The notes: generated by a model not told the origin, from the sequence alone. DNA of 64,000 bases from Takakia lepidozioides (GCA_030704615.1 CM060733.1:31248001-31312000); one strand, 5' to 3'; positions 23,777 to 34,668 are shown, counted from the first letter of the stretch. Program-made: numbers and translations.

Positions 23777-23890
23777 GATATCAGGCACAATAGTGCCCAT
23801 GATTCCCTGTGGATTGATAGCTACAGGAAACCTGCATGGGTAGATGGTCAACTGGAAACAGCGGCAGCGGCATATTTGATAAAATCAGGC
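23777..23890 (+). pseudogene. OSB-type PDF motif, C-terminal half
   Basis: This frame reads DIRHNSAHDSLWIDSYRKPA followed by WVDGQLETAAAAYLIKSG. It corresponds to the PDFKHKxT-x2-LW-[IL]-D-x4-P-x-WV end of the OSB PDF motif. A second copy at 27290-27375 keeps the literal PDFK tripeptide and SYKKPAWVDGQ, but with an internal TGA. A further fragment is at 29235. PPR coding begins within about 100 bp. Confidence 0.5.
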
Positions 23891-23961
23891 GCTCCACCAT
23901 GGCCATAGCTTCCAAGGGAGGACCAAGAGAGGGAGTCCACAATACCACTTCTGGCACTTCT

Positions 23962-24757
23962 GGGCACGTGAGGATGCTATGTGAGGCAGGGCAATTGAAA
24001 GAGGCTCTACAGATTTTGAAGGGTTTCAGCAGATTCAGCAGATTCAGATACTTATGTCTGTCTCTTGCATAAGTGCATCAAGATGAAAGGCCTAGAAGCC
24101 GGAAAACAGGTGCATGCTCACACTATCCAAAGTGGATTCAAGCCCAACGTTTTTCTATGCAACACCCTTGTTAACATGTATGTGAAGTGTGGGAGCATTG
24201 TGGATGCACAGTGAGTGTTCAACAAAATGCCTGAACAAGGTTTGATCACGTGGAATATACTGATGGCTGAACGAGATGTGATCTCGTGGAACGCGATGAT
24301 CGCTGGATATGCTCAGCGTGGGTGCGGGATGAAGGCTTTGGAGACCTATGAGCAAATGATTCAGGAATGGTTGAACCCAGACCAGGTCACATTCGTTTCC
24401 ATTTTCAATATGTGTGCAAGCCTGGAAAAGGGCAAAGAGGTCCATGGTGATATCGTCAAAGCTGGAATTGTACCAGATGTCATTCTAAACAATGCCCTCA
24501 TTGACATGTATGCCAAAGGCGGAAGCATTGAAGATGCAAAGGGAGTGTTCGTCAGGATGGCTGAACGAAATGTGGTATCATGGAGTGTTATGATTGCAGG
24601 ATATGCACAACATGTGTGTGGAATTGATACTGCCAATGTGACGACAAGAAAGTATCCCGAAACAGGTAACATAGACGAGGAGAAGCTGTGGAATGAATAC
24701 TTTTCTGACCCCAGTCAATGGTGGGACAATCGAGGCAAGAAGATGAATGTCTGTTAG
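23962..24757 (+). pseudogene. PPR (PLS-type) remnant fused to an OSB PDF motif
   Basis: The segment starts with VRMLCEAGQLKEALQIL, continues (frame changed) through KMKGLEAGKQVHAHTIQSGF-like text, then an uninterrupted 180-codon frame (24215-24757) with PPR motifs: MPEQGLITWNILM, ERDVISWNAMIAGYAQRGCG, HGDIVKAGIVPDVILNNALI, DMYAKGGSIEDAKGVF and ERNVVSWSVMIAGYAQ. The same frame then runs straight into KYPETGNIDEEKLWNEYFSD and PSQWWDNRGKK, the OSB PDF start. PPR proteins bind organellar RNA sequence-specifically; PDF motifs belong to OSB proteins. The join may be a chimeric duplicate. Confidence 0.65.
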
Positions 24758-25377
24758 ATTACAGAGAGTAGCAGGCGCAATTGAGCATAGGAACTGTGGA
24801 ATTTATAGCCTCCATTCTTCTAAGTTTACTTTCTCTACTGTCCAGAAATCAATCAGAAGGTTCATGGATACAGCAGGCAAGGGTACCACCGACAGTTTGG
24901 AGGCTGTGATGGCTGCATATGTGTGGGGAAAAAGAAGCTCCTCCTGGAACAGGAGTGAAGATTGACCTGCATTGGCAGCATCCGCAGGCAAGTCATGCAC
25001 CCTTTCATGTACCCTCCTCTTCTTCCACAGACTTTAAACCAAGGAGGCATTTCAGCAGATTCAGAAACGTATGTCAGAGCAGAAGTTGCGAGAGCTGCTG
25101 CTGGACGGCGAAAGCAACAGGTGCTTGGCATTCAGGTGTATGCCTCTACCTCAGCCAACAGGAATGTGATAGTCTTGGATTTTGGATGCTGTAGAAGTTT
25201 GAGATGGTCTAATTGTGTTTGGTTTCCCTGCAAACTTTCCTGATTCATTCCCCTATGTTTTGACCATTCCCCTATGTTGGGAGAGGGTTACTGTATTTCA
25301 CAAGTCACTGAGGGTTGGACCAACTATTTGAGGTTCTATTACCATTTCATGTGCTACTTATGGTGAAGCAAGTGCAG

Positions 25378-25792
25378 TGTTAGAGCTGACTTTATCTGGA
25401 TCATTTGTCAGAAAACTAGACCTGTTCTCACTCGAGATAGTGACAGGGAGCTTCTATTCACAAGCAGCAGTATAAAAGCTTGACAGCTGAAGGATACAGA
25501 AATTAGCTAGTACTAACAAGATGAGAAAACTGGACGTTGGAAGCTCCCTTGCTCCCTACTACAAAAGAAAGCTAGTAGAGTGTAGATGTTGGACTTCTCC
25601 TCCCTGCAATTTACTAGGATAGCACATCAACCTACATGCTGGAAGTACTTGGCATTGCCTCAGCCTCTCCTTACATCCTTCACAGTTTCTCTGGAACCTT
25701 TTGGTAGGAACCATCCTTAGCCATCAAAAAACCCTAACAGAGCTCAAGCTAAAAGTCCGAATGGTTAACTAAATCTAAGGTTACTTTCAACA
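25378..25792 (-). mobile_element. Probable copia LTR next to a pol fragment
   Basis: On the minus strand a purine-rich tract (gagcgggag) after the copia pol stop leads into tgttgaaagtaacc, a TGTTG LTR start at 25792. A TG at 25378 (tgttagagc) is the most plausible other border, giving 415 bp. The right border is fairly firm, the left one tentative. Confidence 0.45.
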
Positions 25793-25799
25793 CTCCCGC

Positions 25800-26011
25800 T
25801 CAGCAAAGATTGAGGTTTAACCCAATCAGTTGCATGTATCTAGAGTGCCTCTCTTTAGATAGAACTTTGGTGAATGCATCGGCTGCCATGTCCTCACTCC
25901 TACAGAAAACCAACTCAATCTCCAAACTAATCTTTTCTCCAATGAAATGATGTTTGATATCAATATGTTTGGTTCATGCATGGTGAACAGGGTTTTTGCT
26001 AATGCATAATT
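25800..26011 (-). pseudogene. Ty1/copia RNase H C-terminal fragment
   Basis: The minus strand reads NPVHHA*TKHIDIKHHFIGE, then MAADAFTKVLSKERHSRYMQ and LIGLNLNLC before a stop. This is the end of copia pol: the conserved NPVxHxRTKHIDIxxHFIRE block followed by M-x-AD-x-[FL]TK. The Arg codon of the block is a stop here. The rest of pol is missing; PPR coding begins within a few bases at the 26012 side, so the copia insertion cut a PPR copy. Confidence 0.75.
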
Positions 26012-27200
26012 GCATCAAGGTGAAAGGCCTGGAAGCTGGAAAGCAGGTGCACACTCACATTATCCCACGCCAAATGTTTTTCTCCTCAGCACCCTTGCCA
26101 ACATGTGTGTTAAGTGCGGGAGCATCATGGATGCTCACCAAGTGTTCAACAGAATGCCTCAACAATCTTTGATCACATGGAATATAATGTTGGCAGGATT
26201 TACCAAGCATGGGTGTGGTATGAATGCTTTGGAGACCTATGAGCAAATGATGGGGGAAGGGGTGAAGCCCGACCACATCACGTTTGTGTGCGTTTGCAGT
26301 GCGTGTGCAAGCCTGGCAGCCCTGGAAAAGGGCAAGGGCAAAGAGGTGCATGGCGACATCGTCAGAGCTAGAATCATACCAGATGTGATCCTGAACAATA
26401 CCCTGGTGGACACCTGGTGGACATGTATGCCAAATGTGGGAGCATCGAGCATGCAAAGGGAGTGTTCGACAATATGGCGGAACAAGATGTGGTGTCGTGG
26501 AGTGCGATGCTCGCAGGATATGCACAGCAGGTGCGCGGGATGGAGGCTTTGGAGACGTATGAGCAAATGATGTGCGAAGGGGTGAAGCCCAACCGCATCA
26601 CGTGTGTGTGTGTTTGCAATGCATGTGCAAGCCTGGCAGCCCTGGAAAAGTAAAAAGGTCCATGGTGACATTATCAAATCTAGAATTGTGCCGATGTCAT
26701 TCTGAACACTGCCCTGGTGGACATGTATGTCAAATGTGGGTGCATCGAGGATGCAAATGGAGTATGGCTGAACGTGATGTGGTGTCGGGGAGTGTGATGA
26801 TTGCAAGATATGCATAGCAAGGGTGCGGGATGGAGGCTTTGGAGACCTATGAGCAAATGATGTGCGAAGGGGTGAAAACCAACAACATCACGTTTGTTTG
26901 TGTTTGCAATGCGTGTGAAAGCCTGGGAGCTCTGGAAAAAGGGAAAGAGGTCCATGGTGACATCGTCAAAGCTGGAATTGTACCAGATGTCATCCTGAAC
27001 ACTGCCCTGGTGGACATGTATGCCAAATGTGGGTGCATTAAGGATGCGAAGGGAGTTAATTTCAGCATTATGGCTGAACGAGATGTGGTGTTGTGGAACG
27101 CGATGCTTGCAGGGGTATGCACAGCAGGGGTGCGGGATGGAGGCTTTGGAGCTCTATTCCAGAGTTTATTGAACCTGTCACAGGCTGTCATTGTCAGCTG
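26010..27200 (+). pseudogene. PPR (PLS) repeats, broken copy
   Basis: Begins in KVKGLEAGKQVHTHIIP and continues with MPQQSLITWNIMLAGFTKHG, MNALETYEQMMGEGVKPDHI, VCSACASLAALEKGKGKEVH, IVRARIIPDVILNNTLV (26010-26410). It shifts frame to MDMYAKCGSIEHAKGVFDNM and EQDVVSWSAMLAGYAQQ (26417-26653), then restarts at 26830 with TFVCVCNACESLGALEKGKE to 27204. Units follow the P-L-S order. Frames break at about 26410, 26655 and 26780. A recurring roughly 300-bp unit shows growth by unequal duplication. Long antisense frames here are shadows. Confidence 0.75.
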
Positions 27201-27336
27201 CTAGTAGCAAGGCAAGGATGTATGCATGATTTGTGTAGAGGCATGGATAGTTGAAGGAGCAGGGATAGAGTGTGGGTCCAGATTCATCCAAGGGGACCGG
27301 ACTTCAAACTCCAGATTACCTATGATTCCCTGTGAA

Positions 27337-27890
27337 TCAATAGCTACAAGAAACCTGCATGGGTAGATGGTCAACTAAAGGCACGTTTGTTTGCATTTGT
27401 AGTGCGTGTGCAAGCCTGGCAGCCCTGGAAAAGGGGAAAGAGGCCCATGGTGACATCGTCCAATCTGGAATTGTACCAGATGTCATTCTGAACACTGCCC
27501 AACACGATGCTTGCAGGGTATGCACAGCAGGGGCGCGGGATGGAGGCTTTGGAGACCTATGAGCAAATGATGTGCGAAGGGGTGAAGCCCGACCACATCA
27601 CGTTTGTGTGTGTTTGCAGTGCGTGTGCAAGCCTGGCAACCCAACGCGATGCTTGCAGGGTATGCACAGCAGAGGCGCGGGATGGAGGCTTTGGAGACCT
27701 ATGAGCAAATGATGTGCGAAGGGGTGAAGCCCGACCACATCACGTTTGTGTGTGTTTGCAGTGCGTGTGCAAGCCTGGCAGCCCTGGAAAAGGGCAAAGA
27801 GGTGCATGGTGACATCGCGAAAGCTAGAATTGTACCAAATGTCATTCTGAACAATACCCTCGTGGACATGTATGCCAATTAATGTGGGAG
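27337..27890 (+). pseudogene. PPR repeat units with a 143-bp tandem duplication
   Basis: This part starts in the PDF-motif copy (CMGRWST frame) and joins FVCICSACASLAALEKGKEA, followed by LETYEQMMCEGVKPDHITFV. The block beginning gatgcttgcagggtatgc is duplicated in tandem with a period of 143 bp (27505 and 27648). It ends at DMYAN with a stop at 27880. Truncated and non-functional. Confidence 0.7.
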
Positions 27891-28560
27891 GCATTTCAGC
27901 AGATTCAGATACGTTTGTCTGTCTCTTGCTTAAGTGCATCAAGATGAAAGGTCTGGAAGCTGGAAAGCAGGTGCACACTCACATTATCCAAAGTGGATTC
28001 ATGCCAAGGATGCGAAGGGAGTTTCCAACACTATGGCTGAACAAGATGTGGTGTCGTGGCACGCTATGCTTGCAGGGTATGCACAGCAGGGACGTGGGTT
28101 GGTGGCTTTGGAAACCTATGATCAATTGATGGGGGGAGGGGTGAAGCCCAACCACATCACGTTTGTTTGTGATTCCAATGCTTGTGCAAGCCTGACAGCC
28201 CTGGAAAAGGGTAAAGAGGTCCATGGTGACAATATTGTCAAAGCTGGGATTGTACCAGATGTCATTCTGAACTCTGCCCTGGTGGACATGTATGCCAAAT
28301 GTGGGTGCATTGAGGATGCAAAGCAAAGGAACTTATGTGTACTCTGCGAAGGGGTGAAGCCCAACCACATCACCTAAGTTTGTGTTTGCAATGCGTGTGC
28401 AAGCTTGGGAGCCCTGGAAAAGGGGAAAGAGGTCCATGGTGACATCGTCAAAACTGGAATTGTACCCGATGTTATTCTGAACAATGCCCTCGTGGACATG
28501 TATGCCAAATGTGGGAGCATCAAGGATGTGAAGGCAGTGTTCAATTATATCGCTGGATGA
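27884..28560 (+). pseudogene. PPR repeat copy, N-terminal and central units
   Basis: Opens with GGISADSDTFVCLLLKCIKM, KGLEAGKQVHTHIIQSGFMP, shifts to AEQDVVSWHAMLAGYAQQGR, LVALETYDQLMGGGVKPNHI, SLTALEKGKEVHGDNIVKAG and VDMYAKCGCIEDAK (27934-28377). A decayed extra unit follows to about 28560. The ISADSDTFVCLL segment is the usual start of these proteins, so this is a separate gene copy, not an internal repeat. Confidence 0.7.
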
Positions 28561-28639
28561 AATGTGGTGTCGTGGAACGCGATGCTTGCAGTGTATGCAC
28601 CCTGGTAGCCCTGGAAATGAGCGAAGGGGTGCATGGTTG

Positions 28640-28935
28640 CATCGCAAAAGCAGGAGTTGGTGAGAAGAATGATGAAGGTCAGAGGGGTTAGAAAGGAGCC
28701 AGGTTGCTGCTGCATTGAGATTTGCAACAGGGTGCACACCTTCGCTGTAGATGACAGGTTGCATCCCAGAATTAAGGAAATACACGCTGAGCTGAGAAGA
28801 TTGTCTGGGCAGATGAAAGGAGGCGGGGTATGTGCCTGACACGCACTTTGTATTTCATGATGTGGGGAAGGAGGAAAAGGAATTCTCTTTGCCAGCACAG
28901 TGAGAAGCTAGCCATTGGTTTTGGGCTGATCAGGT
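28640..28935 (+). pseudogene. PPR E+/DYW cytidine-deaminase domain fragment
   Basis: Frames 28633-28839 and 28830-28930 give VRGVRKEPGCCCIEICNRVH, TFAVDDRLHPRIKEIHAELR, then (shifted) HSEKLAIGFGLI. These are the PG-box/E+ tail and the HxE zinc-ligand motif (HSEK) of the plant DYW deaminase, which edits organellar transcripts. The CxxC ligands and terminal DYW are missing. Coding passes back into a PPR unit instead, so the domain is truncated by rearrangement. Confidence 0.75.
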
Positions 28936-29235
28936 TTGTGTGCGTTTGCAGAGCGTGTGCAAGCCTAGCAGCCCTGGAGAAGGGCAAAAAGGTGCATGGT
29001 TGCATTGCCAAAGCTGGAATTGTACCAGATGTGATTCTGAACAATACCCTCATGGACATGGATGCCAGAGGGAGTGTTCATGCTTGCAGGATATGCCAGC
29101 AGGGGCGCAGGATGGAGGCCTTGGAAACCTATGAACAAATGATGGGGGAAAATGTGAAGTGCAACCACATCATGTTTGTGTGCGTTGGCAATGCTTGTGC
29201 AAGCCTGGCAGCCCTGGAAAAGGGAAAAGTGTGGG
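28936..29235 (+). pseudogene. PPR repeat units after the DYW fragment
   Basis: Continues in frame from the deaminase fragment: RFVCVCRACASLAALEKGKK, VHGCIAKAGIVPDVILNNTL, RRMEALETYEQMMGENVKCN, GNACASLAALEKGK. The order (DYW before PPR) is the reverse of real PPR proteins, which shows the locus was reshuffled. Confidence 0.65.
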
Positions 29236-29389
29236 TCCAGATTCAGCAGCGGCGGCACAATTCGTAAAATCAGGCACTGCTAATGAAGGCAACTTCTTCA
29301 AAACATTTCACCCTGTTTTCCCCTCTTATCGAAATCGTCCTTAAATTTTCATTTTGATTTCTGCAAGTTACTGGTTGAGTGAACCTTTG

Positions 29390-30075
29390 ATAGTTTGCAA
29401 TGCGTGTGCAAGCCTGGCAGCTTTGGAGAAGGGCAAAGAGGTCCATGGCGACATTGTCAGAGCTGCAATTGTACCACATGTCATTCTGAACAATACCCTC
29501 GTGGACATGTATGAAGGGAACAGTATGGCTGAACGAGATGTGGTGTCGTGGAACTTGATGCTTGTAGGGTATGCACAGCAGGGGCACTGGATGGAGGCTT
29601 GGCACCAGATGTTGTGCTTGGCACACTATGCAAACCCAGTAAGACCAGGGAGTAGTTGAGCAGCTCAGTCTCAACCCTTTCCTAGTGCCAACAAACTCTG
29701 ATGTGGATTCATGCCAAGAAAGGTCTGGAAGCTGGAAAACAGGTGCACACTCACAAGCATCGCAGGGTATGCACAGCAGGGACGTGGGATGGTGGATTTG
29801 AAGACCTATGATCAAATTATGGGGGAAGGGGTGAAGCCCAACCACATCATGTTTTTGTGTGATTGCAATGCTTGTGCAAGCCTGGCAGCCCTGGAAAAGG
29901 TCAAAAGAGGTCTATGGTGATATTGTCAAAGCTAGAATTGTACCAGATGTCATTCTGAACTCTGCCCTGATGGACATGTATGCCCAATGTGGGTGCATTG
30001 AGGATGCAAAGCAAGGAACTTATGTGTACTCTGTTTATGTACTGGGTGTGGCAGGGAGGCTTTGGAGATTGTGAA
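29390..30075 (+). pseudogene. Terminal PPR remnants
   Basis: Two further pieces: 29354-29659 (CNACASLAALEKGKEVHGDI, AERDVVSWNLMLVGYAQQGH) and 29711-30074 (YAQQGRGMVDLKTYDQIMGE, DMYAQCGCIEDAK). 29285-29375 also repeats the non-PPR sequence at 23238-23330, so the duplicated block includes flanking DNA. Confidence 0.65.
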
Positions 30076-30587
30076 TGTGTGATGCCTAGTAGGTGAACCT
30101 CATGTGTATTCTGATGTCTGTGGTAGTCTTTGAGCACTGAAAAAGTGCAGATGGATCTGTATGTATTTGTAAGCCTATACGTTCTGATGTGAGGTTCTCT
30201 GGTTTTATGAGAGGAACAAAACAATTGTGAGCAGGAAGTGAAGGGCCATCTCCTATTGGAATTCCTCAATCAGATAGTTTGGCCTGAATCAAACATCAAT
30301 GGACTAGGCCTTTCGTCTTCACTAGGTGTTGTTGCTAAAAAAATAACCGATTGTGAGAGGGTCCCTAATCGAATGATGCTTCCAGGTATAGGTGAAGCAG
30401 AGGAATATAACATACTGTTACATCGCACTTTGCACCTAACTTCCCAGCAAAGCGGTGTAGCATCAACCTCGGTCTAAGAGAGAAAGCCACAGTTTTATAG
30501 ATTAGCGTGATTAATTTTAAAGTCGCACTCTTAGGGTTTAATTCTCCTAAAAAACCTACCGATATATACTTTCATCTGCCCTTGCCC

Positions 30588-30608
30588 CTCTCTCTCTCTC
30601 TCTCTCTG
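30588..30608. repeat. (TC)n microsatellite
   Basis: A TC run lies just upstream of the ATG of the unrecognised gene at 30629. Such runs are common in plant 5' untranslated regions. Confidence 0.85.
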
Positions 30609-30628
30609 CACCATACATACAAACAACC

Positions 30629-31373
30629 ATGTCAACGTCGGAAATAGCCGACACAATAGACACTGTAAAGGACCAACAAATCTAGGAAATAATCCACCAA
30701 GACATGACAAACGTGATATACGACAGTTTCACGTCCAATGACCATCATGCCCTAAAGGTGGGGAACACATGGAAGCGTTTGCCCTACAGTACAAACTTCC
30801 AGAGCGCCTTGTGGAACGGAATGTCCCTTCGGACTGTGAAGAAATAGCCATGTTCGTAGGTATTGCAAAATTTCCCTACCTTGGCAAAACCGGGAATTAC
30901 AGAGTCGTGACTTTCGCCATAGAACTAAAAGACGCAAAATTCACAATATTGATAGAAGACAGTCATTTCTTGTTCGACTACGCAAATACAATACAGAATG
31001 GTTCGATAATTGAAGGAGGAGAGGCGAGGACATGACGTGGATGGGTGGAAACCATGAGCTTCACGAAAAACCTCCTAAAAACTAACGCAAACAACTCTGG
31101 CTCGGCGTCTAGTAACAACAAACGTCAAAAAACAAACAATGACGGGATGTCCAATACAATAGAAGTCCTTAATGGAAATGGCAAAAAATGGATGGAGAAT
31201 CCCTACGTTCAGGGGATCTCGTTGCAGTCAAGTGTAATATCCAATATTGGATGAATTTTCGTCACAAGAAACACGGGCTTTCATTCCAACTAAAAGGGGT
31301 TACAATGTTGGCCAAAGCAAAAGATAAGACAGAGCCAAACGACGACAACTGGAGTAAAAGCATAGCTTGGTAG
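30629..31373 (+). pseudogene. Unrecognised gene remnant, about 230 codons
   Basis: Coding-like sequence in shifting frames after the TC tract. It opens MSTSEIADTIDTVKDQQ then TAG, continues as TNVIYDSFTSNDHHALKVGN, shifts to ELKDAKFTILIEDSHFLFDY (30769-31035), then a low-complexity Asn/Ser linker (NNSGSASSNNKRQKTNN), then GDLVAVKCNIQYWMNFRHKK and HGLSFQLKGVTMLAKA with a stop at 31371. The last block has an OB-fold-like feel (alternating beta pattern, GLSFQL). I do not recognise the family. A host nucleic-acid-binding protein, a transposon accessory protein or an endogenised DNA-virus gene are all possible. Premature stop plus frameshifts make it a probable pseudogene. Confidence 0.4.
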
Positions 31374-32083
31374 AGCTTAAATTAGACACATCTAAACGTT
31401 CCATGTGAGGGCCACCATATTTTCTCTCTCTCATGATCCTCGAGCATGGCCCATCCGTCCGGACATCCTTCTCAGAAGTCGTCGCTAGTAGTGCGAAGCA
31501 ACGCGAAGCCCTAGTAAGTAGTAAAAAAGTGGTGATATTGCATATGCACATGGCTAGTGTAGTGGTAATGTGCAAAATTATAGTATGATAGGTCATGGGG
31601 TCAAATTCTTGACATTCGGCATTGGGTGGGTTTTAGTTTTAAATTTTCCGGCAGCCTCTTTTGGGATTTAATTATCATTGGACAGCATAGGCAGGTACGA
31701 TATACTATAGATAAAACCTTTTATTACATTAATTTTTTTGGTAAAACTCTGGAATTTTTGTGACCATTTTTTTTAAAAAAACTGGGTGAAATGATATTGC
31801 CCTACCAAATTTTCTAAGTAAAACATTTCAAAAATTTACCTCAAAAAAATGAACTACGCCCTATATTTGTTCTCATGTGGTTTTGGAAATACAGGGAGTG
31901 ACCCCCCCAAGCTGCCATGTCATGAATGTAATTCGGATCAGCAGGTGTGAAAGGACGTTTTTGAATTCACATTTGAGCCATTTAACAAATATTTATAGGG
32001 GCACATTTTGAATGGTAACCATTATAGGTTTGTCCACCTTACACAAGAAGTGGAAAGAGAGAGAGGCACTGCCTAATCCCTCA

Positions 32084-32110
32084 TTATATATATATATATA
32101 TATATATATT
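32084..32110. repeat. (AT)n microsatellite beside a SINE
   Basis: An AT run adjoins the 3' (tail) side of the minus-strand SINE at 32131. A similar AT run flanks the SINE at 41732. Confidence 0.85.
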
Positions 32111-32130
32111 TCTTTCTTTAAAAAGAAAAA

Positions 32131-32337
32131 ATGGAAACACCTAGGAGTGACAACTCACAAATCAAGCCCTTTAATAGTGAGAGGAGAAAATAACCTCTTT
32201 CACAGTAACCTGCCATGAGTCGTAGGAATGGGGCACCACCCATAAACCATACCACACCCGTTAGTAGGAGGATTTGACCCCATAATCATCTGGGTGACAC
32301 TTAGTGCACTTTACCAACTGTGCTACTGAGTGTTGGT
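32131..32337 (-). mobile_element. SINE family A copy
   Basis: A tRNA-derived SINE read on the minus strand from 32337: 5' accaaca, A-box-like tagc(a)cagttggt, B-box-like gggtcaaatc, then a conserved body (ttattttctcctctcac) and 3' end gtgtttcc. It matches copies at 37373 (+), 41732 (-), 44424 (-) and a 3' piece at 34584 (+). The A box is slightly damaged compared with the copy at 37373. Confidence 0.8.
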
Positions 32338-32743
32338 GGTGGTTTTTTCTTTTTGTTGGCCCAGCCTTCTCAAGGCAGGACTACGCAAAGGCTCCAACTG
32401 CTTTAGCACCGATACTTTCGATTACGCTTTGAATTCGATCGAGACAGCTGTCAATAAAATATTTTGTCTTCTAAGAATGACATCCATATCTGCAGTCTGT
32501 TGCTACATAGTGATCATGGCAAGGAGTATGATGGGGCATGGTGTGCAGGCTGTGGACATCGAGTTCAGGTACTCTCAGGCCCCATAGCAATTGGTAAACT
32601 CGTATTTTGGGAGCAGAGTTGGTATGAATTTTTTTAAAGATCGTTCATGATGGTGGGACAACCGCAATCGCAAGATGTGGGCTTTCTCTTAATGTACGAT
32701 GTGAAGAAGTTTGTCCATCCTGCAGATGTGGACTCTTGGCTCC

Positions 32744-32920
32744 TCAGCATGTTCAACATTTGGATGATGAACCATTTCGTTCGTCACTTGAAAGTTGAAG
32801 TGATTCTAAATTGATCTCATGTTTGTTGGTGCAAGTTAACGTGTCCTCGTCCGCCAATCATGTCTCCCCTAGGCCACATTGATCTTGTATTTGTCGAAGA
32901 TTCCCCTAGGCCACATGAAA
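32744..32920. repeat. Direct repeat, left copy (177 bp)
   Basis: Starts tcagcatgttcaacatttgg and ends ccacatgaaa. A second copy is at 33697-33867 in the same orientation. The pair bounds a four-unit tandem array. About 85-90% similar by eye. Confidence 0.8.
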
Positions 32921-32923
32921 CAA

Positions 32924-33378
32924 CTTTGTTTTATCTCATATTAGACCGGACCTGTTACATGATATGTTGAACATAGGGCAAAGTTTGAAAGCAAACAAAA
33001 ATCATTTGGATGGTCAACCATTCGATCGCCCATTGAATGAGTTTTGTTTCATCTCATAATAGACTAGACTTGATAGATGATATGTTGAACATAGTGGCAA
33101 AGTTTGAAAGCAAACAAAAATCATTTGGATGGTCAACCATCTGTTGGCCCATTGAATGAATTTCGTTTCATCTCATATTAGATCGGGGCTTGTTATATGG
33201 TATGTTGAATATAATGACAAAGTTTGAAAGGAAATCATTTGGATGGTCAACCATTATTTCATCTCATATTAGACCGGGACTTGATAGATGGTATGTTGAA
33301 CATAGTGGCAAAGTTTCAAACAAACAAAAATCATTTGGATGGTCAACCATTCGATCGCCCATTGAATTAATTTCGTCT
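32924..33378. repeat. ~118-bp tandem array, four units
   Basis: Units begin near 32930, 33047, 33166 and 33258. Each contains atctcatattagacc, gatatgttgaacatag and catttggatggtcaacca. Unit 3 has a short internal deletion. No coding potential. Confidence 0.85.
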
Positions 33379-33696
33379 AGCTTGGCCTGGCTTGGCCTTT
33401 GGCTTTTGAAGCTCTTTTTGTAGTGTCTCATGCTTCGTATGCGGTGCTTCTCCATGTCCTCTTTCTGGTGATATTCTTGACCTAGAACAGAGTCACACAT
33501 GTGTACATATCCTTAAAAAATCAAATGACCATCAAAACATGAACCCTCATCCCCAGCTTCCAATTTTGATGGTTATTTGGTTTTTTAAATATTTCTATAT
33601 ACGTGTGGATCTGTTCCAGATGGAAAATATCAGCAGATTGGAAAAAGAAAAGCTAAAGAAGCACCGCATTACGAAACAGAACACATTACAGAAGAC

Positions 33697-33867
33697 TCAG
33701 CATGTTCAACATTTGGATGATGAATCATTTTGTTCGTCACTTGAAGCGCTTCTGAAATTAACTCATGTTTGTTGGTGGAAGCTAACGTGTCCTCATCTGC
33801 CAATCATGCCTCCCCCTAGGCCATATTGATCTCGTACTAGTCGAAGACTCCCGTAGGCCACATGAAA
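33697..33867. repeat. Direct repeat, right copy
   Basis: Partner of 32744-32920, sharing tgttcaacatttggatgatg and gccaatcatg. The arrangement of direct copies around a tandem array resembles a duplicated satellite segment. LTRs are unlikely: no TG...CA ends and no PBS. Confidence 0.75.
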
Positions 33868-34261
33868 TGGTTTACGTGATACATTTTCAAAAGTACGATA
33901 TGATACAATTGTGAAATGATATCACATCAACCGTTTAATGTGGCCAATGCACCTCTTCCGCACTATGGCGAAAATGTTCGCTACTTGAAGGCACAAACAC
34001 AAATAATCTGTGCAAACAATCTCAAGAATCATATGTACTACAAGGTGTTTGATACTGCCAATGTTAATGTAGCTGATTTCTATATGAATCGTTTTGCTAC
34101 CCCCATGCCAACAACATCAGGTCCACTGATACTACCATATTCCAAATTCTGTATCAGTCACCGCAGACATGAAACCATCAACTGAGCACCAAATCTCCAA
34201 TTCATTTTATTTATGGACCCATGTATTTGTTTTACAATTAACTTTTACGATCTACTTCTAC

Positions 34262-34556
34262 CCTTTTCTAAACAATCTTCCGGAGGGTATACCAATATGT
34301 TTGGATTGAACAACTTTAAAATTGACATGAACAACCTTCCGGCAGGTATCCATCAAACATACCTCAATGATAAAAATAATCTTATGTGAGGTAAAAAATA
34401 TACTTAGATTCTACTCAATTGAAAAATTGACAAGCACAACCTTCTAAAAGGTATAATAACATTGAGGAATTTTCAAAACTAGGAATAACCTTTCGGCAGT
34501 TACCCATCAAACAAGACTCAATGATAAAAACAACCTTCTCGAAGGTAAAACCATTT
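34262..34556. repeat. Left arm: satellite-like repeat, inverted relative to 36.9-37.3 kb
   Basis: Short repeats of aaccttccggaggtat type. The segment 34273-34353 is the reverse complement of 36962-37043 with few mismatches (shared core caatatgtttggattga). The two arms enclose the hairpin array about 2.6 kb apart. Confidence 0.75.
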
Positions 34557-34583
34557 ATATTCAATTTGAAAATGAGCCATGTT

Positions 34584-34668
34584 CCTATGATAGAGATTAT
34601 TTTCTCCTCTCACTATAATTTCGGGGCCTAATTTGTGAGCGGCCGCTCTATGGTGTTTCCGTTTTTAA
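34584..34668 (+). mobile_element. SINE family A, 3' fragment
   Basis: Matches the last roughly 85 bp of the full SINE at 37373-37614 (gattattttctcctctcac through gtgtttcc). The tRNA-like head is absent (5' truncation). Confidence 0.75.

Noticed and set aside
26055-26815. Long minus-strand frames through the PPR cluster
   Set aside because: Shadow frames of the plus-strand PPR coding; their peptides (e.g. CTRIANTHKRDVVGLHPF) carry no family motif and simply mirror the sense repeats.
32744-33867. Direct repeats at 32744 and 33697 as a pair of LTRs
   Set aside because: No TG...CA ends, no primer-binding site or polypurine tract, and the interval is a tandem satellite.
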